Part shown: positions 27,973 through 37,645 of the stretch, in pieces
How positions within the stretch are numbered: the stretch's first letter is position 1
Layout of the letters: each line of letters begins with the position of its first letter
Source: Enterobacter cloacae
GTDB lineage: Bacteria > Pseudomonadota > Gammaproteobacteria > Enterobacterales > Enterobacteriaceae
DNA: 64,000 nucleotides
Direction of reading: 5' to 3'
Assembly (NCBI RefSeq): GCF_013375935.1
Contig: NZ_CP056117.1
Coordinates: 3,782,001 to 3,846,000, forward strand
Notes under the pieces: generated by a model
Told to the model about the DNA's origin: nothing
Databases searched by the model: none
The model's input: only the letters and a program-made list of their open reading frames with translations
Position numbers and translations under genes: made by a program

Positions 27973-29613
27973 ATGTGGTTCACTAAGAAGTTACGCTGTA
28001 ACGAAACGGTTTTCACCCTGGGCTGCGCGCTGTTCTTCACCGCGTTTAACGCGCTGTTTATACAGCGCAGCTGGGCAATAATTGCGCCAGCGCGCCTGCA
28101 CGACCTGCTGTTTGCCGCCAGCGTACCGCTGGTGCTGTTCTGCGGCTGGGTAATCGTCTTTAGCGTGCTGAATATACCCTTTATTCGCAAGCCGCTGATG
28201 ATTGTCCTGACCATGGGATGCGCCGCCGCGACCTATTTTATGTATACCTATGGCGCGGTTATCGATCGGAACATGATGGTGAACGTCTTCGAAACTAACT
28301 CTCAGGAGGCCACCGCCCTGGTGACGCCGCAGATGATCGTGTGGCTTGTGCTGGCGGGCCTGGTTCCGTCCATCATCTTAGCCCTGACGCGCATTCGAAG
28401 CGGAAAATGGTGGTACGCCCTGCTGATGCGGCTTGCCACCCTGCTCGGCGCGCTGCTGGCCATTATCCTGGTCGCGGCGGTATTTTATAAAGATTACGCT
28501 TCGCTGTTCCGCAATAATAAAAGCATCGTCAAAATGGTTACCCCGGCGAACTACGTAAGCGCCGTGGTCAAGTACGGTAAAATGCGCTGGTTCGCAGGCG
28601 ATCGGACGCTGGTCCGCATTGGCCAGGATGCCCGTAAGGGCGCGCTGATTTCAGGCCAGCAAAAGAAAACCGTGCTGGTTCTCGTGGTGGGCGAAGCCTC
28701 CCGCGCCGAAAACTACTCGCTGAATGGTTACCACCGTGAAACCAACCCGGAGCTTAAAAAGCAGGACGTCATCAACTTCCCGCAAGCCTCCTCCTGCGGC
28801 ACGGAAACCGCCGTTTCCGTTCCCTGCATGTTCTCCGGTATGACGCGGAAAAAATACGATGCGGACCTGGCGCAACATCAGGAAGGCCTGCTTGACGTGC
28901 TTAACCACGCCGGGTTCAACCTGCTGTGGCGCGACAACGACGGCGGATGTAAAGGTGCCTGCGACCGCGTGCCGCATACGGACATGACCCAGTGGAATCT
29001 GGACTCGTACTGCAAGGACAAAGTCTGTATCGACGACGTAAACCTCTACCGCCTGGACAAGGTGCTGGATGGTCTGAAGCAGGACACGGTACTGGTGATC
29101 CACCTGATGGGAAGCCACGGCCCGGCCTATTACAACCGTTATCCGGACAGTTTCCGCAGGTTTACCCCGACCTGCGACACCAATGAAATTCAGAACTGCG
29201 AACATCAGGCGTTGATTAACACCTACGACAACTCAATTCTGTATACCGACAGCGTGGTCAGCAGGACTATCGACGCGCTGAAAGCCCGACAGGCCACCAT
29301 GAACACGGCGCTGATTTACCTTTCCGATCACGGTGAGTCGCTGGGCGAACGCGGAATTTATCTGCACGGCACGCCGTATATGCTGGCGCCGGAGCAGCAA
29401 ACGCATATTCCGTTTATGTTCTGGCTCTCTGCGGATTACGTGAAAAACTTCGGTGTCAACACGGACTGCCTGCGTGACCATGCTGCAAAAGATGCGGTTT
29501 CACAGGACAATTTGTTCGCCACCGTTCTGGGGATGATGAATGTTAAATCAACGGTTTATCAACCGCAGCTGGATATTTTGTCGCAGTGCCGTCGCGATGC
29601 TGCCTTGCATTAG
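27973..29613 (+). CDS. eptA: EptA-type phosphoethanolamine-lipid A transferase
   Basis: 546-residue inner-membrane enzyme that adds phosphoethanolamine to lipid A, lowering its charge and giving polymyxin resistance in the family. Five N-terminal helices (approximately 12-30, 46-68, 74-94, 120-139, 150-172) precede a periplasmic sulfatase-like domain. Seen motifs: VVGEASRAEN (metal-binding Glu241), SCGTETAVSVPC (predicted nucleophile Thr279; Cys275-Cys285 disulfide as in MCR-1), NDNDGGCKGACDRVPH and SDHGESLGE. ATG 27973 gives family length. No basRS genes are adjacent; in K-12, ydhL and nemR are neighbours here. Confidence 0.93.
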   Translation: MWFTKKLRCNETVFTLGCALFFTAFNALFIQRSWAIIAPARLHDLLFAASVPLVLFCGWVIVFSVLNIPFIRKPLMIVLTMGCAAATYFMYTYGAVIDRNMMVNVFETNSQEATALVTPQMIVWLVLAGLVPSIILALTRIRSGKWWYALLMRLATLLGALLAIILVAAVFYKDYASLFRNNKSIVKMVTPANYVSAVVKYGKMRWFAGDRTLVRIGQDARKGALISGQQKKTVLVLVVGEASRAENYSLNGYHRETNPELKKQDVINFPQASSCGTETAVSVPCMFSGMTRKKYDADLAQHQEGLLDVLNHAGFNLLWRDNDGGCKGACDRVPHTDMTQWNLDSYCKDKVCIDDVNLYRLDKVLDGLKQDTVLVIHLMGSHGPAYYNRYPDSFRRFTPTCDTNEIQNCEHQALINTYDNSILYTDSVVSRTIDALKARQATMNTALIYLSDHGESLGERGIYLHGTPYMLAPEQQTHIPFMFWLSADYVKNFGVNTDCLRDHAAKDAVSQDNLFATVLGMMNVKSTVYQPQLDILSQCRRDAALH

Positions 29614-29626
29614 ACCGAACGGTCTA
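29611..29626. promoter_or_regulatory. Predicted NemR operator overlapping the eptA stop codon
   Basis: TAGACCG-AA-CGGTCTA is a perfect 7-bp inverted repeat centred 21 bp before nemR. Its first three bases are the eptA stop. A weak -35/-10 pair (TTGCAT 29605-29610, TAGAGT 29628-29633) would place it exactly in the 17-bp spacer. Confidence 0.65.
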
Positions 29627-29639
29627 TTAGAGTGAAGTC

Positions 29640-30239
29640 ATGAGCAGACATACAGAACACGATACCCGCGAACATTTACTGGCTACCGGCGAGCGCCTTT
29701 GCATGCATCGCGGATTTACCGGTATGGGGCTGAGCGAGTTGTTAAAAACCGCGGAAGTCCCTAAGGGATCGTTTTATCACTACTTCCGATCCAAAGAGGC
29801 GTTCGGCGTGGCCATGCTGGAGCGGCACTATGCCAGCTACCATCAGCGCCTGGCAACGCACTTCGCCAGCGGTGAAGGTAACTACCGGGATCGGGTTCTG
29901 AACTACTATCAGGAGACGCTGACGCAGTTCTGTCAGCAGGGCATCATCAGCGGCTGCCTGACGGTAAAACTGTCTGCCGAAGTGTGCGATCTTTCCGAAG
30001 ATATGCGCACGGCCATGGATAAAGGGGCCAGCGGCGTTATCGCCCTGCTGGCGCAGGCGCTGGAGAAGGGGCGCGATGAACAAACCCTCGCCTTCCTCGG
30101 CGATCCGTTAACGCAGGCGCAGGTGCTCTACTCACTCTGGTTAGGCGCTAACCTGCAGGCCAAGATTTCTCGCAGCGCCGTGCCGCTCGAAAGCGCGCTG
30201 GCACATGTGAAAAGCTGTATTACCGCGTCCGGCGCGTAG
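29640..30239 (+). CDS. nemR: NemR, TetR-family electrophile/hypochlorite-sensing repressor
   Basis: 199 residues, the E. coli length. TetR N-terminal HTH ([22 protein letters not shown]). Cys106 (ISGCLTVKL) and Lys175 are both at the positions of the redox switch described for E. coli NemR. It represses nemRA-gloA and is released by quinones, glyoxals, N-ethylmaleimide and HOCl. The inverted repeat at 29611-29626 is its probable operator. Confidence 0.96.
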   Translation: MSRHTEHDTREHLLATGERLCMHRGFTGMGLSELLKTAEVPKGSFYHYFRSKEAFGVAMLERHYASYHQRLATHFASGEGNYRDRVLNYYQETLTQFCQQGIISGCLTVKLSAEVCDLSEDMRTAMDKGASGVIALLAQALEKGRDEQTLAFLGDPLTQAQVLYSLWLGANLQAKISRSAVPLESALAHVKSCITASGA

Positions 30240-30292
30240 CCGGCATTTTTATTTATCCTTTTACTAGTCGACTGGTCTACTCAGGAGCCGTT

Positions 30293-31390
30293 ATGTCCGC
30301 TGAAAAGTTATTTACCCCACTGAAAGTCGGTGCCGTTACCGCCCCAAACCGCGTGTTTATGGCCCCGCTCACCCGCCTGCGCAGCATCGAGCCGGGCGAT
30401 ATCCCAACACCGTTGATGGGTGAATATTATCGTCAGCGCGCCAGCTCAGGCCTGATCATCTCTGAAGCCACGCAGATTTCTGCCCAGGCAAAAGGCTATG
30501 CCGGCGCGCCGGGCCTGCACAGCCCGGAACAAATTGCCGCGTGGAAAAAGATCACCGCGGGCGTACATGCTGAAGAGGGCCGTATTGCGGTACAGCTGTG
30601 GCACACTGGCCGTATCTCGCACAGCAGCATCCAGCCCGGCGGCCAGGCTCCGGTTTCTGCCTCTGCCCTGAACGCGAATACCCGTACCTCCCTGCGCGAT
30701 GAAAACGGGAATGCGATCCGCGTCGATACCACCACCCCGCGCGCGCTGGAGCTGGACGAGATCCCGGGCATCGTGAACGATTTCCGTCAGGCCGTGGCCA
30801 ATGCCCGTGAAGCCGGTTTCGATCTGGTTGAGCTGCACTCCGCGCACGGTTACCTGCTGCACCAGTTCCTCTCACCATCGTCTAACCAGCGTACCGACCA
30901 GTACGGCGGCAGCGTAGAAAACCGCGCGCGCCTGGTGCTTGAAGTGGTGGATGCTGTCTGCAACGAGTGGAGCGCAGACCGCATTGGTATTCGCGTCTCG
31001 CCGATCGGCACGTTCCAGAACGTCGACAACGGCCCGAATGAAGAAGCGGACGCGCTTTACCTGATTGAAGAGCTGGCAAAACGCGGCATTGCTTACCTGC
31101 ACATGTCCGAGCCGGACTGGGCTGGCGGCAAGCCCTACAGCGAAGCCTTCCGCCAGAAGGTGCGCGAGCGCTTCCACGGCGTGATTATCGGCGCGGGTGC
31201 CTACACGGCGGAGAAAGCTGAAGATCTGATCGGCAAGGGTCTGATCGATGCCGTAGCCTTTGGCCGCGATTACATTGCTAACCCGGATCTGGTTGCCCGT
31301 TTGCAGAAGAAAGCGGAGCTGAACCCGCAGCGCCCTGAAAGTTTCTACGGCGGCGGCGCGGAAGGCTACACCGACTACCCTTCTCTCTAA
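30293..31390 (+). CDS. nemA: NemA, N-ethylmaleimide reductase (old yellow enzyme)
   Basis: 365 residues, the E. coli length. FMN-dependent TIM-barrel enoate reductase that reduces N-ethylmaleimide, nitro compounds and other electrophiles with NADPH. Conserved [20 protein letters not shown] start, [10 protein letters not shown], and [16 protein letters not shown] with the substrate-binding His pair. The 3' FMN site [12 protein letters not shown] and [12 protein letters not shown] are present. Downstream of nemR in one operon. Confidence 0.96.
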   Translation: MSAEKLFTPLKVGAVTAPNRVFMAPLTRLRSIEPGDIPTPLMGEYYRQRASSGLIISEATQISAQAKGYAGAPGLHSPEQIAAWKKITAGVHAEEGRIAVQLWHTGRISHSSIQPGGQAPVSASALNANTRTSLRDENGNAIRVDTTTPRALELDEIPGIVNDFRQAVANAREAGFDLVELHSAHGYLLHQFLSPSSNQRTDQYGGSVENRARLVLEVVDAVCNEWSADRIGIRVSPIGTFQNVDNGPNEEADALYLIEELAKRGIAYLHMSEPDWAGGKPYSEAFRQKVRERFHGVIIGAGAYTAEKAEDLIGKGLIDAVAFGRDYIANPDLVARLQKKAELNPQRPESFYGGGAEGYTDYPSL

Positions 31391-31404
31391 TCCCGCATTG
31401 CACA

Positions 31405-31434
31405 TTGATAGCGGCGACATTTCGCCGCTATACT
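31405..31434 (+). promoter_or_regulatory. gloA promoter embedded in a 10-bp inverted repeat
   Basis: TTGATA (31405-31410) and TATACT (31429-31434) are 18 bp apart. The repeat ATAGCGGCGA (31408-31417) / TCGCCGCTAT (31422-31431) overlaps both hexamers. It may serve as nemA terminator and as promoter. Confidence 0.55.
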
Positions 31435-31479
31435 AAAACATCGTTTCTGTTCAAAAAGATAATCCAAACTGAGGAAATT

Positions 31480-31887
31480 ATGCGCCTACTTCACACCATG
31501 CTGCGCGTTGGCGACCTGCAACGTTCCATCGATTTTTACACTAACGTTCTGGGCATGAAGCTGCTGCGCACCAGCGAAAACCCGGAATATAAATACTCCC
31601 TGGCGTTCGTGGGTTACGGTCCGGAGTCTGATGAAGCCGTCATTGAGCTGACGTACAACTGGGGCGTAGACAGCTACGAGCTGGGTACGGCTTACGGCCA
31701 TATTGCGCTGGAAGTGGATAACGCGGCCGAAGCCTGCGAACGCATCCGCAGCAGCGGCGGTAACGTCACCCGTGAAGCGGGCCCGGTTAAAGGCGGCACC
31801 ACCGTGATTGCCTTTGTTGAAGATCCGGACGGTTACAAAATCGAACTGATCGAAGCCAAAGACGCTGGTCGTGGTCTGGGCAACTGA
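31480..31887 (+). CDS. gloA: Glyoxalase I
   Basis: 135 residues, the E. coli length. Ni-dependent lactoylglutathione lyase detoxifying methylglyoxal. VOC fold in two halves; metal ligands appear as His5 (LLHTMLRV), Glu56 (VIELTYN), His74 (GHIALEV) and Glu122 (YKIELIE). GAGG at 31471-31474 supports the ATG at 31480. Last gene of the nemRA-gloA electrophile-defence unit, also with its own promoter. Confidence 0.97.
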   Translation: MRLLHTMLRVGDLQRSIDFYTNVLGMKLLRTSENPEYKYSLAFVGYGPESDEAVIELTYNWGVDSYELGTAYGHIALEVDNAAEACERIRSSGGNVTREAGPVKGGTTVIAFVEDPDGYKIELIEAKDAGRGLGN

Positions 31888-31894
31888 TCCCGCA

Positions 31895-31919
31895 GGGCGC
31901 ACTATGCGCCCGTTGTTTT
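31895..31919 (+). terminator. gloA terminator
   Basis: GGGCGCA / TGCGCCC, a 7-bp stem with 3-nt loop, followed by GTTGTTTT. Confidence 0.7.
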
Positions 31920-31983
31920 GCTGCATCGCCTCTCAAAATTTGCCATAATACGCACTGCTTTTTTCCCCTTGTAAGAGACCCTG

Positions 31984-32640
31984 ATGTCCGATAATGCTCA
32001 ATTTACCGGTCTGTGCGACCGTTTTCGTGGTTTTTATCCCGTTGTCATTGATGTTGAAACAGCCGGATTTAACGCTAAAACCGATGCGCTGCTTGAGATT
32101 GCCGCCATCACGCTGAAGATGGATGAACAGGGCTGGCTTGTACCGGACGCCACGCTGCACTTCCACGTTGAACCCTTTGAAGGGGCAAACCTACAGCCGG
32201 AGGCGCTGGCCTTTAACGGTATCGATCCGACAAACCCGCTGCGCGGGGCGGTAAGTGAATACGAGGCGCTTCACGCCATTTTCAAAATGGTGCGCAAGGG
32301 CATGAAAGAGAGTGACTGTAGCCGCGCCATTATGGTCGCCCACAACGCCACGTTCGATCACAGCTTCACGATGGCGGCTGCGGAACGCGCCTCGCTGAAG
32401 CGTAACCCATTCCATCCGTTCGTCACGTTCGACACCGCCGCGCTGAGCGGCCTGGCGCTGGGCCAAACCGTGCTGTCCAAAGCCTGCATCACGGCGGGTA
32501 TTGCGTTTGACGGCACCCAGGCGCATTCCGCGTTATACGACACCGAGCGTACGGCGGAGCTGTTCTGCGAGATCGTCAACCGCTGGAAGCGTCTGGGCGG
32601 CTGGCCCCTGCCGATGGGCGACAGCGAAGAGCAGGCATAA
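31984..32640 (+). CDS. rnt: Ribonuclease T
   Basis: 218-residue DEDDh exoribonuclease trimming the 3' ends of tRNAs and other stable RNAs. Exo I carries Asp and Glu ([10 protein letters not shown]), Exo [12 protein letters not shown], and Exo [11 protein letters not shown] with the catalytic His and Asp. The start [16 protein letters not shown] matches E. coli (215 residues). Converges with grxD across a strong terminator. Confidence 0.97.
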   Translation: MSDNAQFTGLCDRFRGFYPVVIDVETAGFNAKTDALLEIAAITLKMDEQGWLVPDATLHFHVEPFEGANLQPEALAFNGIDPTNPLRGAVSEYEALHAIFKMVRKGMKESDCSRAIMVAHNATFDHSFTMAAAERASLKRNPFHPFVTFDTAALSGLALGQTVLSKACITAGIAFDGTQAHSALYDTERTAELFCEIVNRWKRLGGWPLPMGDSEEQA

Positions 32641-32668
32641 AAAAAGCGACCTACTGAGGTCGCTTTTT
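32641..32668. terminator. Bidirectional terminator between rnt and grxD
   Basis: AAAAAGCGACCT / AGGTCGCTTTTT, a perfect 12-bp stem with ACTG loop and A/T runs on both sides. Confidence 0.9.
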
Positions 32669-32684
32669 TGTCCGCGCAGAAAAC

Positions 32685-33032
32685 TTATTCTGCGTCCGGC
32701 TCTTCGGTTTTATACTTCGCCGCGGTCTCTTTGATCAGCTGCTGCAGTTCGCCGCGCTGATACATTTCAATCAGGATGTCGCATCCGCCAACCAGTTCAC
32801 CGTCAACCCACAGCTGTGGGAAGGTCGGCCAGTTTGCGTATTTTGGCAGCTCAGCGCGAATGTCCGGGTTTTGCAGGATATCAACGTAAGCAAAACGCTC
32901 ACCACAGGCAGACAGCGCCTGAACCGCTTGTGCGGAGAAGCCGCAGCTTGGCAGCTTCGGAGAACCTTTCATGTACAGGAGAATTGGGTTTTCAGCGATC
33001 TGGCGCTGAATTTTTTCAATAGTGGTGCTCAT
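32685..33032 (-). CDS. grxD: Monothiol glutaredoxin 4
   Basis: 115 residues, the E. coli length. CGFS-type glutaredoxin (KLPSCGFSAQAV) that coordinates 2Fe-2S clusters with glutathione and helps in Fe-S trafficking. WPTFPQLWVDGELVGGCD is the glutathione-binding region. Monocistronic, minus strand. Confidence 0.97.
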   Translation of the reverse strand: MSTTIEKIQRQIAENPILLYMKGSPKLPSCGFSAQAVQALSACGERFAYVDILQNPDIRAELPKYANWPTFPQLWVDGELVGGCDILIEMYQRGELQQLIKETAAKYKTEEPDAE

Positions 33033-33370
33033 GTCTTGCTTCCTTTAACTTCTGTTACGGCATCAGTCTGACATTGTAGCGGGTCAGGCCGACATCGGAA
33101 AATAACATTTTTGTCACGTCTCATTATTTTATCTGCTATCGCGTAAAGATGCATTGCTAATGTCGTTTATCGCTGCCCGCAGCGCGGATTTGCTCAGGGA
33201 GCGAACAATTCTGCTACAGAACGATGAATTTTTTTGCACTTGCTAACGAAACAGCTTTTGAGAATGAAAAATGCTATTAACTTATTCTGATTTTTTGGAT
33301 TAGAATCGACACGTTTTGTAAATCATACGCGGGTATTATTGATAGCCTGCATTCATCAGGGGACTGCCCA
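33033..33370. other. Intergenic region between divergent grxD and mepH
   Basis: 338 bp, AT-rich toward mepH. No gene is seen. TTGAGA at 33258-33263 with TATTCT at 33283-33288 (19-bp spacing) is a weak candidate for the mepH promoter. Nothing else stands out. Confidence 0.5.
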
Positions 33371-34129
33371 GTGGCGCGGATAACGAAAATCTCGATGACG
33401 CTCTGTGCTTTACTGTTTACCACACTCTCATTTGCGCCAGCGGCGAACGCCTCTGAACAGGCGCGACACTCTGCCGTACAAAAAACGCATCTGGCAAAAA
33501 ACGCAGAAAAAAAGAAAAAAACCACCGGCAAAACCGTTAAAAAGAAATCCACCGCGAAAACGAAGAAGACCGCCTCCACCACATCAAAAACGCTCCGCTC
33601 CAGCACGCGCAACACCACCCGCACTGCCGCCAGATCCGCTGCCGAAAAATGCATCGTGCGCAAAGGCCATAAAACTAAATGCACAAAAGTGACGAAGCTG
33701 GCCGACGCGCATAAGGTTCGCATGCAGAAGGCGCAAAAAACGGCGATGAATAAGCTGATGGGGCAAATTGGTAAACCGCACCGCTGGGGCGGCAGCTCCC
33801 CGCGCACCGGTTTTGACTGTAGCGGGCTGGTTTATTATGCCTATAAGGATCTGGTGAAATTCCGCATTCCGCGCACCGCAAACGAAATGTACCATCTGCG
33901 CGACGCCGCCCCGGTTAACCGTGGCGAACTGCAAAACGGCGACCTGGTGTTCTTCCGCACCCAGGGACGCGGCACGGCTGACCACGTTGGCGTGTACGTG
34001 GGTAACGGTAAGTTCATTCAGTCACCGCGCAGCGGCCGGGACATTCAGATCACCTCTCTCAGCGAAGATTACTGGGTGCGCCACTACGTGGGCGCGCGAC
34101 GCGTCATGACGCCGAAAACCATCCGCTAA
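33371..34129 (+). CDS. mepH: MepH (YdhO), murein DD-endopeptidase
   Basis: 252-residue NlpC/P60-family periplasmic hydrolase that cuts D-Ala-mDAP cross-links during cell-wall growth. Signal peptide of about 27 residues (ending APAANA), then a Lys/Thr-rich linker (residues 35-100), then the catalytic domain with Cys in [11 protein letters not shown] and His in ADHVGVYVG and HYVGARR. Start is GTG at 33371. The linker is shorter than in E. coli MepH (271 residues). Confidence 0.94.
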   Translation: MARITKISMTLCALLFTTLSFAPAANASEQARHSAVQKTHLAKNAEKKKKTTGKTVKKKSTAKTKKTASTTSKTLRSSTRNTTRTAARSAAEKCIVRKGHKTKCTKVTKLADAHKVRMQKAQKTAMNKLMGQIGKPHRWGGSSPRTGFDCSGLVYYAYKDLVKFRIPRTANEMYHLRDAAPVNRGELQNGDLVFFRTQGRGTADHVGVYVGNGKFIQSPRSGRDIQITSLSEDYWVRHYVGARRVMTPKTIR

Positions 34130-34135
34130 ACCCTG

Positions 34136-34157
34136 CCCTGCCGCATCCGTGGCAGGG
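34136..34157 (+). terminator. mepH terminator-like hairpin
   Basis: CCCTGCC / GGCAGGG, a 7-bp stem with 8-nt loop, seven bases after mepH; a loose T-rich stretch follows. Confidence 0.55.
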
Positions 34158-34251
34158 TAAGTTCCTCTTTTGCATACCCTTTCAATTTGCTATTCTGTCC
34201 ATGTTGTCTGTAGGGTTATTGGCAACGTATAAAACTATAAGGAGAGAAGCA

Positions 34252-34833
34252 ATGTCGTTCGAATTACCTGCACTACCGTATGCAAAAGACGCCCTGGCCC
34301 CGCACATTTCTGCGGAAACCCTGGAATATCATTACGGCAAACATCACCAGACCTATGTCACCAACCTGAATAACCTGATCAAGGGCACCGATTTTGAAGG
34401 CAAAACGCTGGAAGAGATCGTGCGCAGCTCAGACGGTGGCGTATTCAACAACGCCGCTCAGGTGTGGAACCATACGTTCTACTGGCACTGCCTGGCACCC
34501 AATGCTGGCGGAGAGCCTGCCGGCGAGCTGGCCGAAGCCATTAACGCCGCATTCGGCAGCTTCGCCGAGTTCAAGGCGAAGTTTACCGACGCCGCGGTTA
34601 AAAACTTCGGCTCCGGCTGGACCTGGCTGGTGAAGGAGGCCGATGGAAAACTGGCTATCGTTTCCACCTCAAATGCAGGCACCCCGCTGACCACCAGCGC
34701 AACGCCGCTGATGACCGTGGACGTGTGGGAACACGCTTACTACATCGATTACCGTAACGCGCGTCCTAACTACCTGGAGCACTTCTGGGCACTGGTTAAC
34801 TGGGAGTTTGTTGCGAAGAACTTCGCCGCGTAA
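34252..34833 (+). CDS. sodB: Iron superoxide dismutase
   Basis: 193 residues, the E. coli length. Cytosolic Fe-SOD. Iron ligands are in [20 protein letters not shown] and [11 protein letters not shown]. The leader ends AAGGAGAGAAGCAATGTC, close to the E. coli sodB translation-start region that pairs with the sRNA RyhB, so iron-responsive repression is likely. ATG 34252 is preferred to the upstream in-frame ATG at 34201, which lies in the leader. Confidence 0.97.
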   Translation: MSFELPALPYAKDALAPHISAETLEYHYGKHHQTYVTNLNNLIKGTDFEGKTLEEIVRSSDGGVFNNAAQVWNHTFYWHCLAPNAGGEPAGELAEAINAAFGSFAEFKAKFTDAAVKNFGSGWTWLVKEADGKLAIVSTSNAGTPLTTSATPLMTVDVWEHAYYIDYRNARPNYLEHFWALVNWEFVAKNFAA

Positions 34834-34840
34834 GAGACAC

Positions 34841-34870
34841 GCAGAAGGGGCGACCCTTCTGCGTTTTTGT
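34841..34870. terminator. Terminator between sodB and convergent ydhP
   Basis: GCAGAAGGG / CCCTTCTGC, a 9-bp stem with GNRA-type loop GCGA, followed by GTTTTTGT on the plus strand. Confidence 0.85.
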
Positions 34871-36039
34871 TTATTCAGCGGTGCACGCCGCTTCAGGCTG
34901 TTTGCGACCGGACATCAGCACCAGCAGCAGGCCGAGTGCGGCAATGATTGCGCCCATCACCGGAACGAAGCTGTAGCCCAGCCCCCCCCCGAAATGACCG
35001 CCCCGCCGGCGGCCGCGCCCAGCGCATTGCCGAGGTTAAACGCACCGATATTGACCGAAGAAGAGAGCCCTGGCGCTTCGTGCGCAACGCGCATCACGCG
35101 CATCTGCAGCGGCGGTACCACGGCAAAAGTCGCTGCGCCCCACACCACCATGGCAATCGCTGCCCCCACTTCGTTACGCGCCAGCCACGGGATCGCAATC
35201 ATGATCGCAATCAGCAGGGTTAAGAAACCCTTCAGCGTCCCGCTGACGGAGCGGTCCGCCAGCTTCCCGCCAAGATAGTTACCGATGGAGAAGCCCACGC
35301 CAATCAGCACCAGCATCGCGGTAATAAATACCGGCGTCGCGTGGGTGATATCGTGCAGCACCGGGGAGATATAGGTGTAGAGCGTAAACATCGCCCCTGC
35401 TCCCAGCACCGTGGTGAGCAGCGCGGAAAGCACCTGGGGACGCATCAGCACCGCCAGCTCTTTACGCACTTCCGGACGCTCACCGGCGCTCCCTTTCGGC
35501 AGAGAGAAGAACAGCGCCACCATCGCAATTACGCCGAGCGCCGCGGTTGCGAGGAAAGACATACGCCAGCCGATCGTCTCACCCAGCCAGGTGGCTGCGG
35601 GCACGCCGCCGATATTGGCGATGGTCAGCCCCATAAACATAGTGGCCACCGCGCTGGCCTGCTTATGTTTTGGCACCACGCTGGCGGCCACAACCGAGCC
35701 CAGCCCGAAGAACGCGCCGTGGTTAAGGCTGGTCAAAATGCGTGAGAGCATCAGGGTGGTGTAATCCGGTGAAATCGCGGAAAGCACGTTCCCCAGGGTG
35801 AAAATCGCCATCAGGAAAATCAGCGCATTGCGGCGCGCGCGGTGCGAAAGCAGCAGCGTCATCAGCGGCGCCCCTACCATCACGCCAACCGCGTAGGCGC
35901 TGATTAACATACCGGCCGCAGGGATTGAGACGTCCACGCCCCGGGCTATAACAGGCAATAACCCCATTGGGGAAAACTCAGTGGTGCCAATCCCAAAAGC
36001 GCCAATCGCCAGGGCCAGCAGTGGAAAATTGATTTTCAT
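34871..36039 (-). CDS. ydhP: YdhP, MFS transporter (probable artefactual frameshift)
   Basis: DHA1-family 12-helix transporter (arabinose-efflux type), substrate unknown. EFSPMGLLPVIARGVDVSIPAAG-type start, AVGVMVGAP and GNYLGGKLADR motif A-like stretches are present. The frame from 36039 runs off after AVISGG at the C9 run 34982-34990. Two C fewer restores AVISGGLGYSFVPVMG and a C-terminus LMSGRKQPEAACTAE ending at 34871, giving 388 residues against 389 in E. coli. Confidence 0.92.
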
Positions 36040-36199
36040 GAATGAACTCCGGAAACCGTGCCATAACGCGACACAGAATTAAGAAGTCAAAAGCATGACA
36101 TCAATCACAAAAAATGAGAAGTTAACATTTTGGCAAAAGATTTTTGCCGGAGGGGTAACAATTGCAGCAAGCGAGGGAGAAAGCTCTCCCCCGTCTGAA

Positions 36200-36289
36200 T
36201 CAGTGCAGCGCAGCGGTTAAACCACCCGCAACGATAAGAGCAAGAACAACAATGGTGGTAAACAGCGAAAACTTAAGATCGGTACTCAT
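36200..36289 (-). CDS. ynhF: YnhF, 29-residue membrane protein
   Basis: MSTDLKFSLFTT followed by one hydrophobic helix and ending GLTAALH. It matches E. coli YnhF (29 aa), a stress-expressed inner-membrane micropeptide. AAGGAG precedes the ATG by 8 nt on the minus strand. Located in the ydhP-purR interval, as in K-12. Confidence 0.93.
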   Translation of the reverse strand: MSTDLKFSLFTTIVVLALIVAGGLTAALH

Positions 36290-36528
36290 CAATTTTTCTC
36301 CTTTTATTCACCCTACGAAAAGTGAGCCTGCTCATTTTTACACAGTTCAGGTCAAAAATCTTCCAGGATTTAAGCGGATATCCACTTTACCTCTTCCCCT
36401 TTTCATCAAGATAGGACAAAATTCCACGCTAAATTTATTAGCGTACCGGCCATTGACCCCCTCCTGACGTCCTGTGTCGTTTTCCCGGCGTGTCGCAACT
36501 CAAGATTGCGTAATAAGGGTGAGAGAAG

Positions 36529-36544
36529 GCAAACGTTTACCTTC
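36529..36544. promoter_or_regulatory. PurR operator O1 in the purR leader
   Basis: AGGCAAACGTTTACCT, a near-palindrome around CAAACGTTT, 42 bp before the purR ATG. It fits the PurR box and the known autoregulation of purR. Confidence 0.75.
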
Positions 36545-36586
36545 AAGTTTTTCAGGAGCTTAGGATATGGTCTGGAGTGACATTTA

Positions 36587-37612
36587 ATGGCAACAATTAA
36601 AGACGTAGCAAAACGCGCAAACGTTTCCACTACAACCGTATCACATGTTATTAACAAAACGCGTTTCGTCGCAGAAGAGACGCGTAATGCCGTGTGGGCA
36701 GCGATCAAAGAACTGCACTACTCGCCGAGTGCCGTTGCGCGCAGCCTGAAGGTTAATCACACCAAATCGATTGGCCTGCTGGCGACCAGCAGTGAAGCGG
36801 CCTACTTTGCTGAAATCATCGAAGCCGTTGAGAAAAACTGCTTCCAGAAAGGCTACACCCTGATTTTGGGCAACGCGTGGAACAACATTGAGAAACAGCG
36901 CGCTTACCTGTCGATGATGGCGCAAAAGCGCGTGGACGGCCTGCTGGTAATGTGTTCTGAATACCCTGAGTCGGTCCTTTCCATGCTGGAAGAGTATCGC
37001 CACATTCCGATGGTGGTGATGGACTGGGGCGAAGCGCGCGCCGATTTCACCGATTCGGTGATTGATAACGCCTTCGAAGGCGGTTACATGGCGGGTCGTT
37101 ACCTGGTGGAACGCGGTCACCGCGAAATTGGCGTGATCCCGGGCCCGCTGGAGCGCAACACCGGCGCTGGCCGCCTGGCCGGTTTTATGAAGGCGATGGA
37201 AGAAGCGATGATCGTCGTGCCGGAAAACTGGATCGTGCAGGGCGACTTCGAGCCGGAGTCCGGCTACCGCGCCATGCAGCAGATCGTTTCCCAGCAGCAT
37301 CGCCCTACCGCGGTGTTCTGCGGCGGCGACATCATGGCGATGGGCGCGCTCTGTGCGGCGGACGAGCTGGGCCTGCGCGTGCCGCAGGACATTTCGGTGA
37401 TCGGCTATGATAACGTGCGCAACGCCCGCTTCTTCACCCCGGCGCTGACCACCATTCACCAGCCTAAAGACTCGCTGGGTGAAACGGCCTTCAATATGCT
37501 GATGGACAGGATCGTCAACAAGCGTGAACAGTCCCAGTCCATTGAAGTCCACCCGCGCCTGATTGAACGCCGCTCCGTTGCGGACGGCCCGTTCCGCGAC
37601 TACCGTCGTTAA
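36587..37612 (+). CDS. purR: PurR, purine biosynthesis repressor
   Basis: 341 residues, the E. coli length. LacI-family repressor using hypoxanthine or guanine as corepressor. N-terminal HTH and hinge: [20 protein letters not shown] and SAVARSLK, then a periplasmic-binding-protein-like effector domain. Two PurR-type operators (one in the leader, one inside the first codons) indicate autorepression. Confidence 0.97.
   Translation: MATIKDVAKRANVSTTTVSHVINKTRFVAEETRNAVWAAIKELHYSPSAVARSLKVNHTKSIGLLATSSEAAYFAEIIEAVEKNCFQKGYTLILGNAWNNIEKQRAYLSMMAQKRVDGLLVMCSEYPESVLSMLEEYRHIPMVVMDWGEARADFTDSVIDNAFEGGYMAGRYLVERGHREIGVIPGPLERNTGAGRLAGFMKAMEEAMIVVPENWIVQGDFEPESGYRAMQQIVSQQHRPTAVFCGGDIMAMGALCAADELGLRVPQDISVIGYDNVRNARFFTPALTTIHQPKDSLGETAFNMLMDRIVNKREQSQSIEVHPRLIERRSVADGPFRDYRR
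36615..36630. promoter_or_regulatory. PurR operator O2 inside the purR coding sequence
   Basis: GCGCAAACGTTTCCAC covers codons 10-15 (RANVS). Its core CAAACGTTT is 86 bp downstream of the O1 core, like the two-operator layout of E. coli purR. Confidence 0.65.
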
Positions 37613-37619
37613 TCATTTC

Positions 37620-37645
37620 ACGGGGCCAGCTACGCTGGTCCCCGT
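37620..37645. terminator. Hairpin between convergent purR and punR
   Basis: ACGGGGCCAGC pairs with GCTGG-T-CCCCGT (one bulged T, 3-nt loop). It overlaps the 3' end of punR (stop at 37630). Confidence 0.6.
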
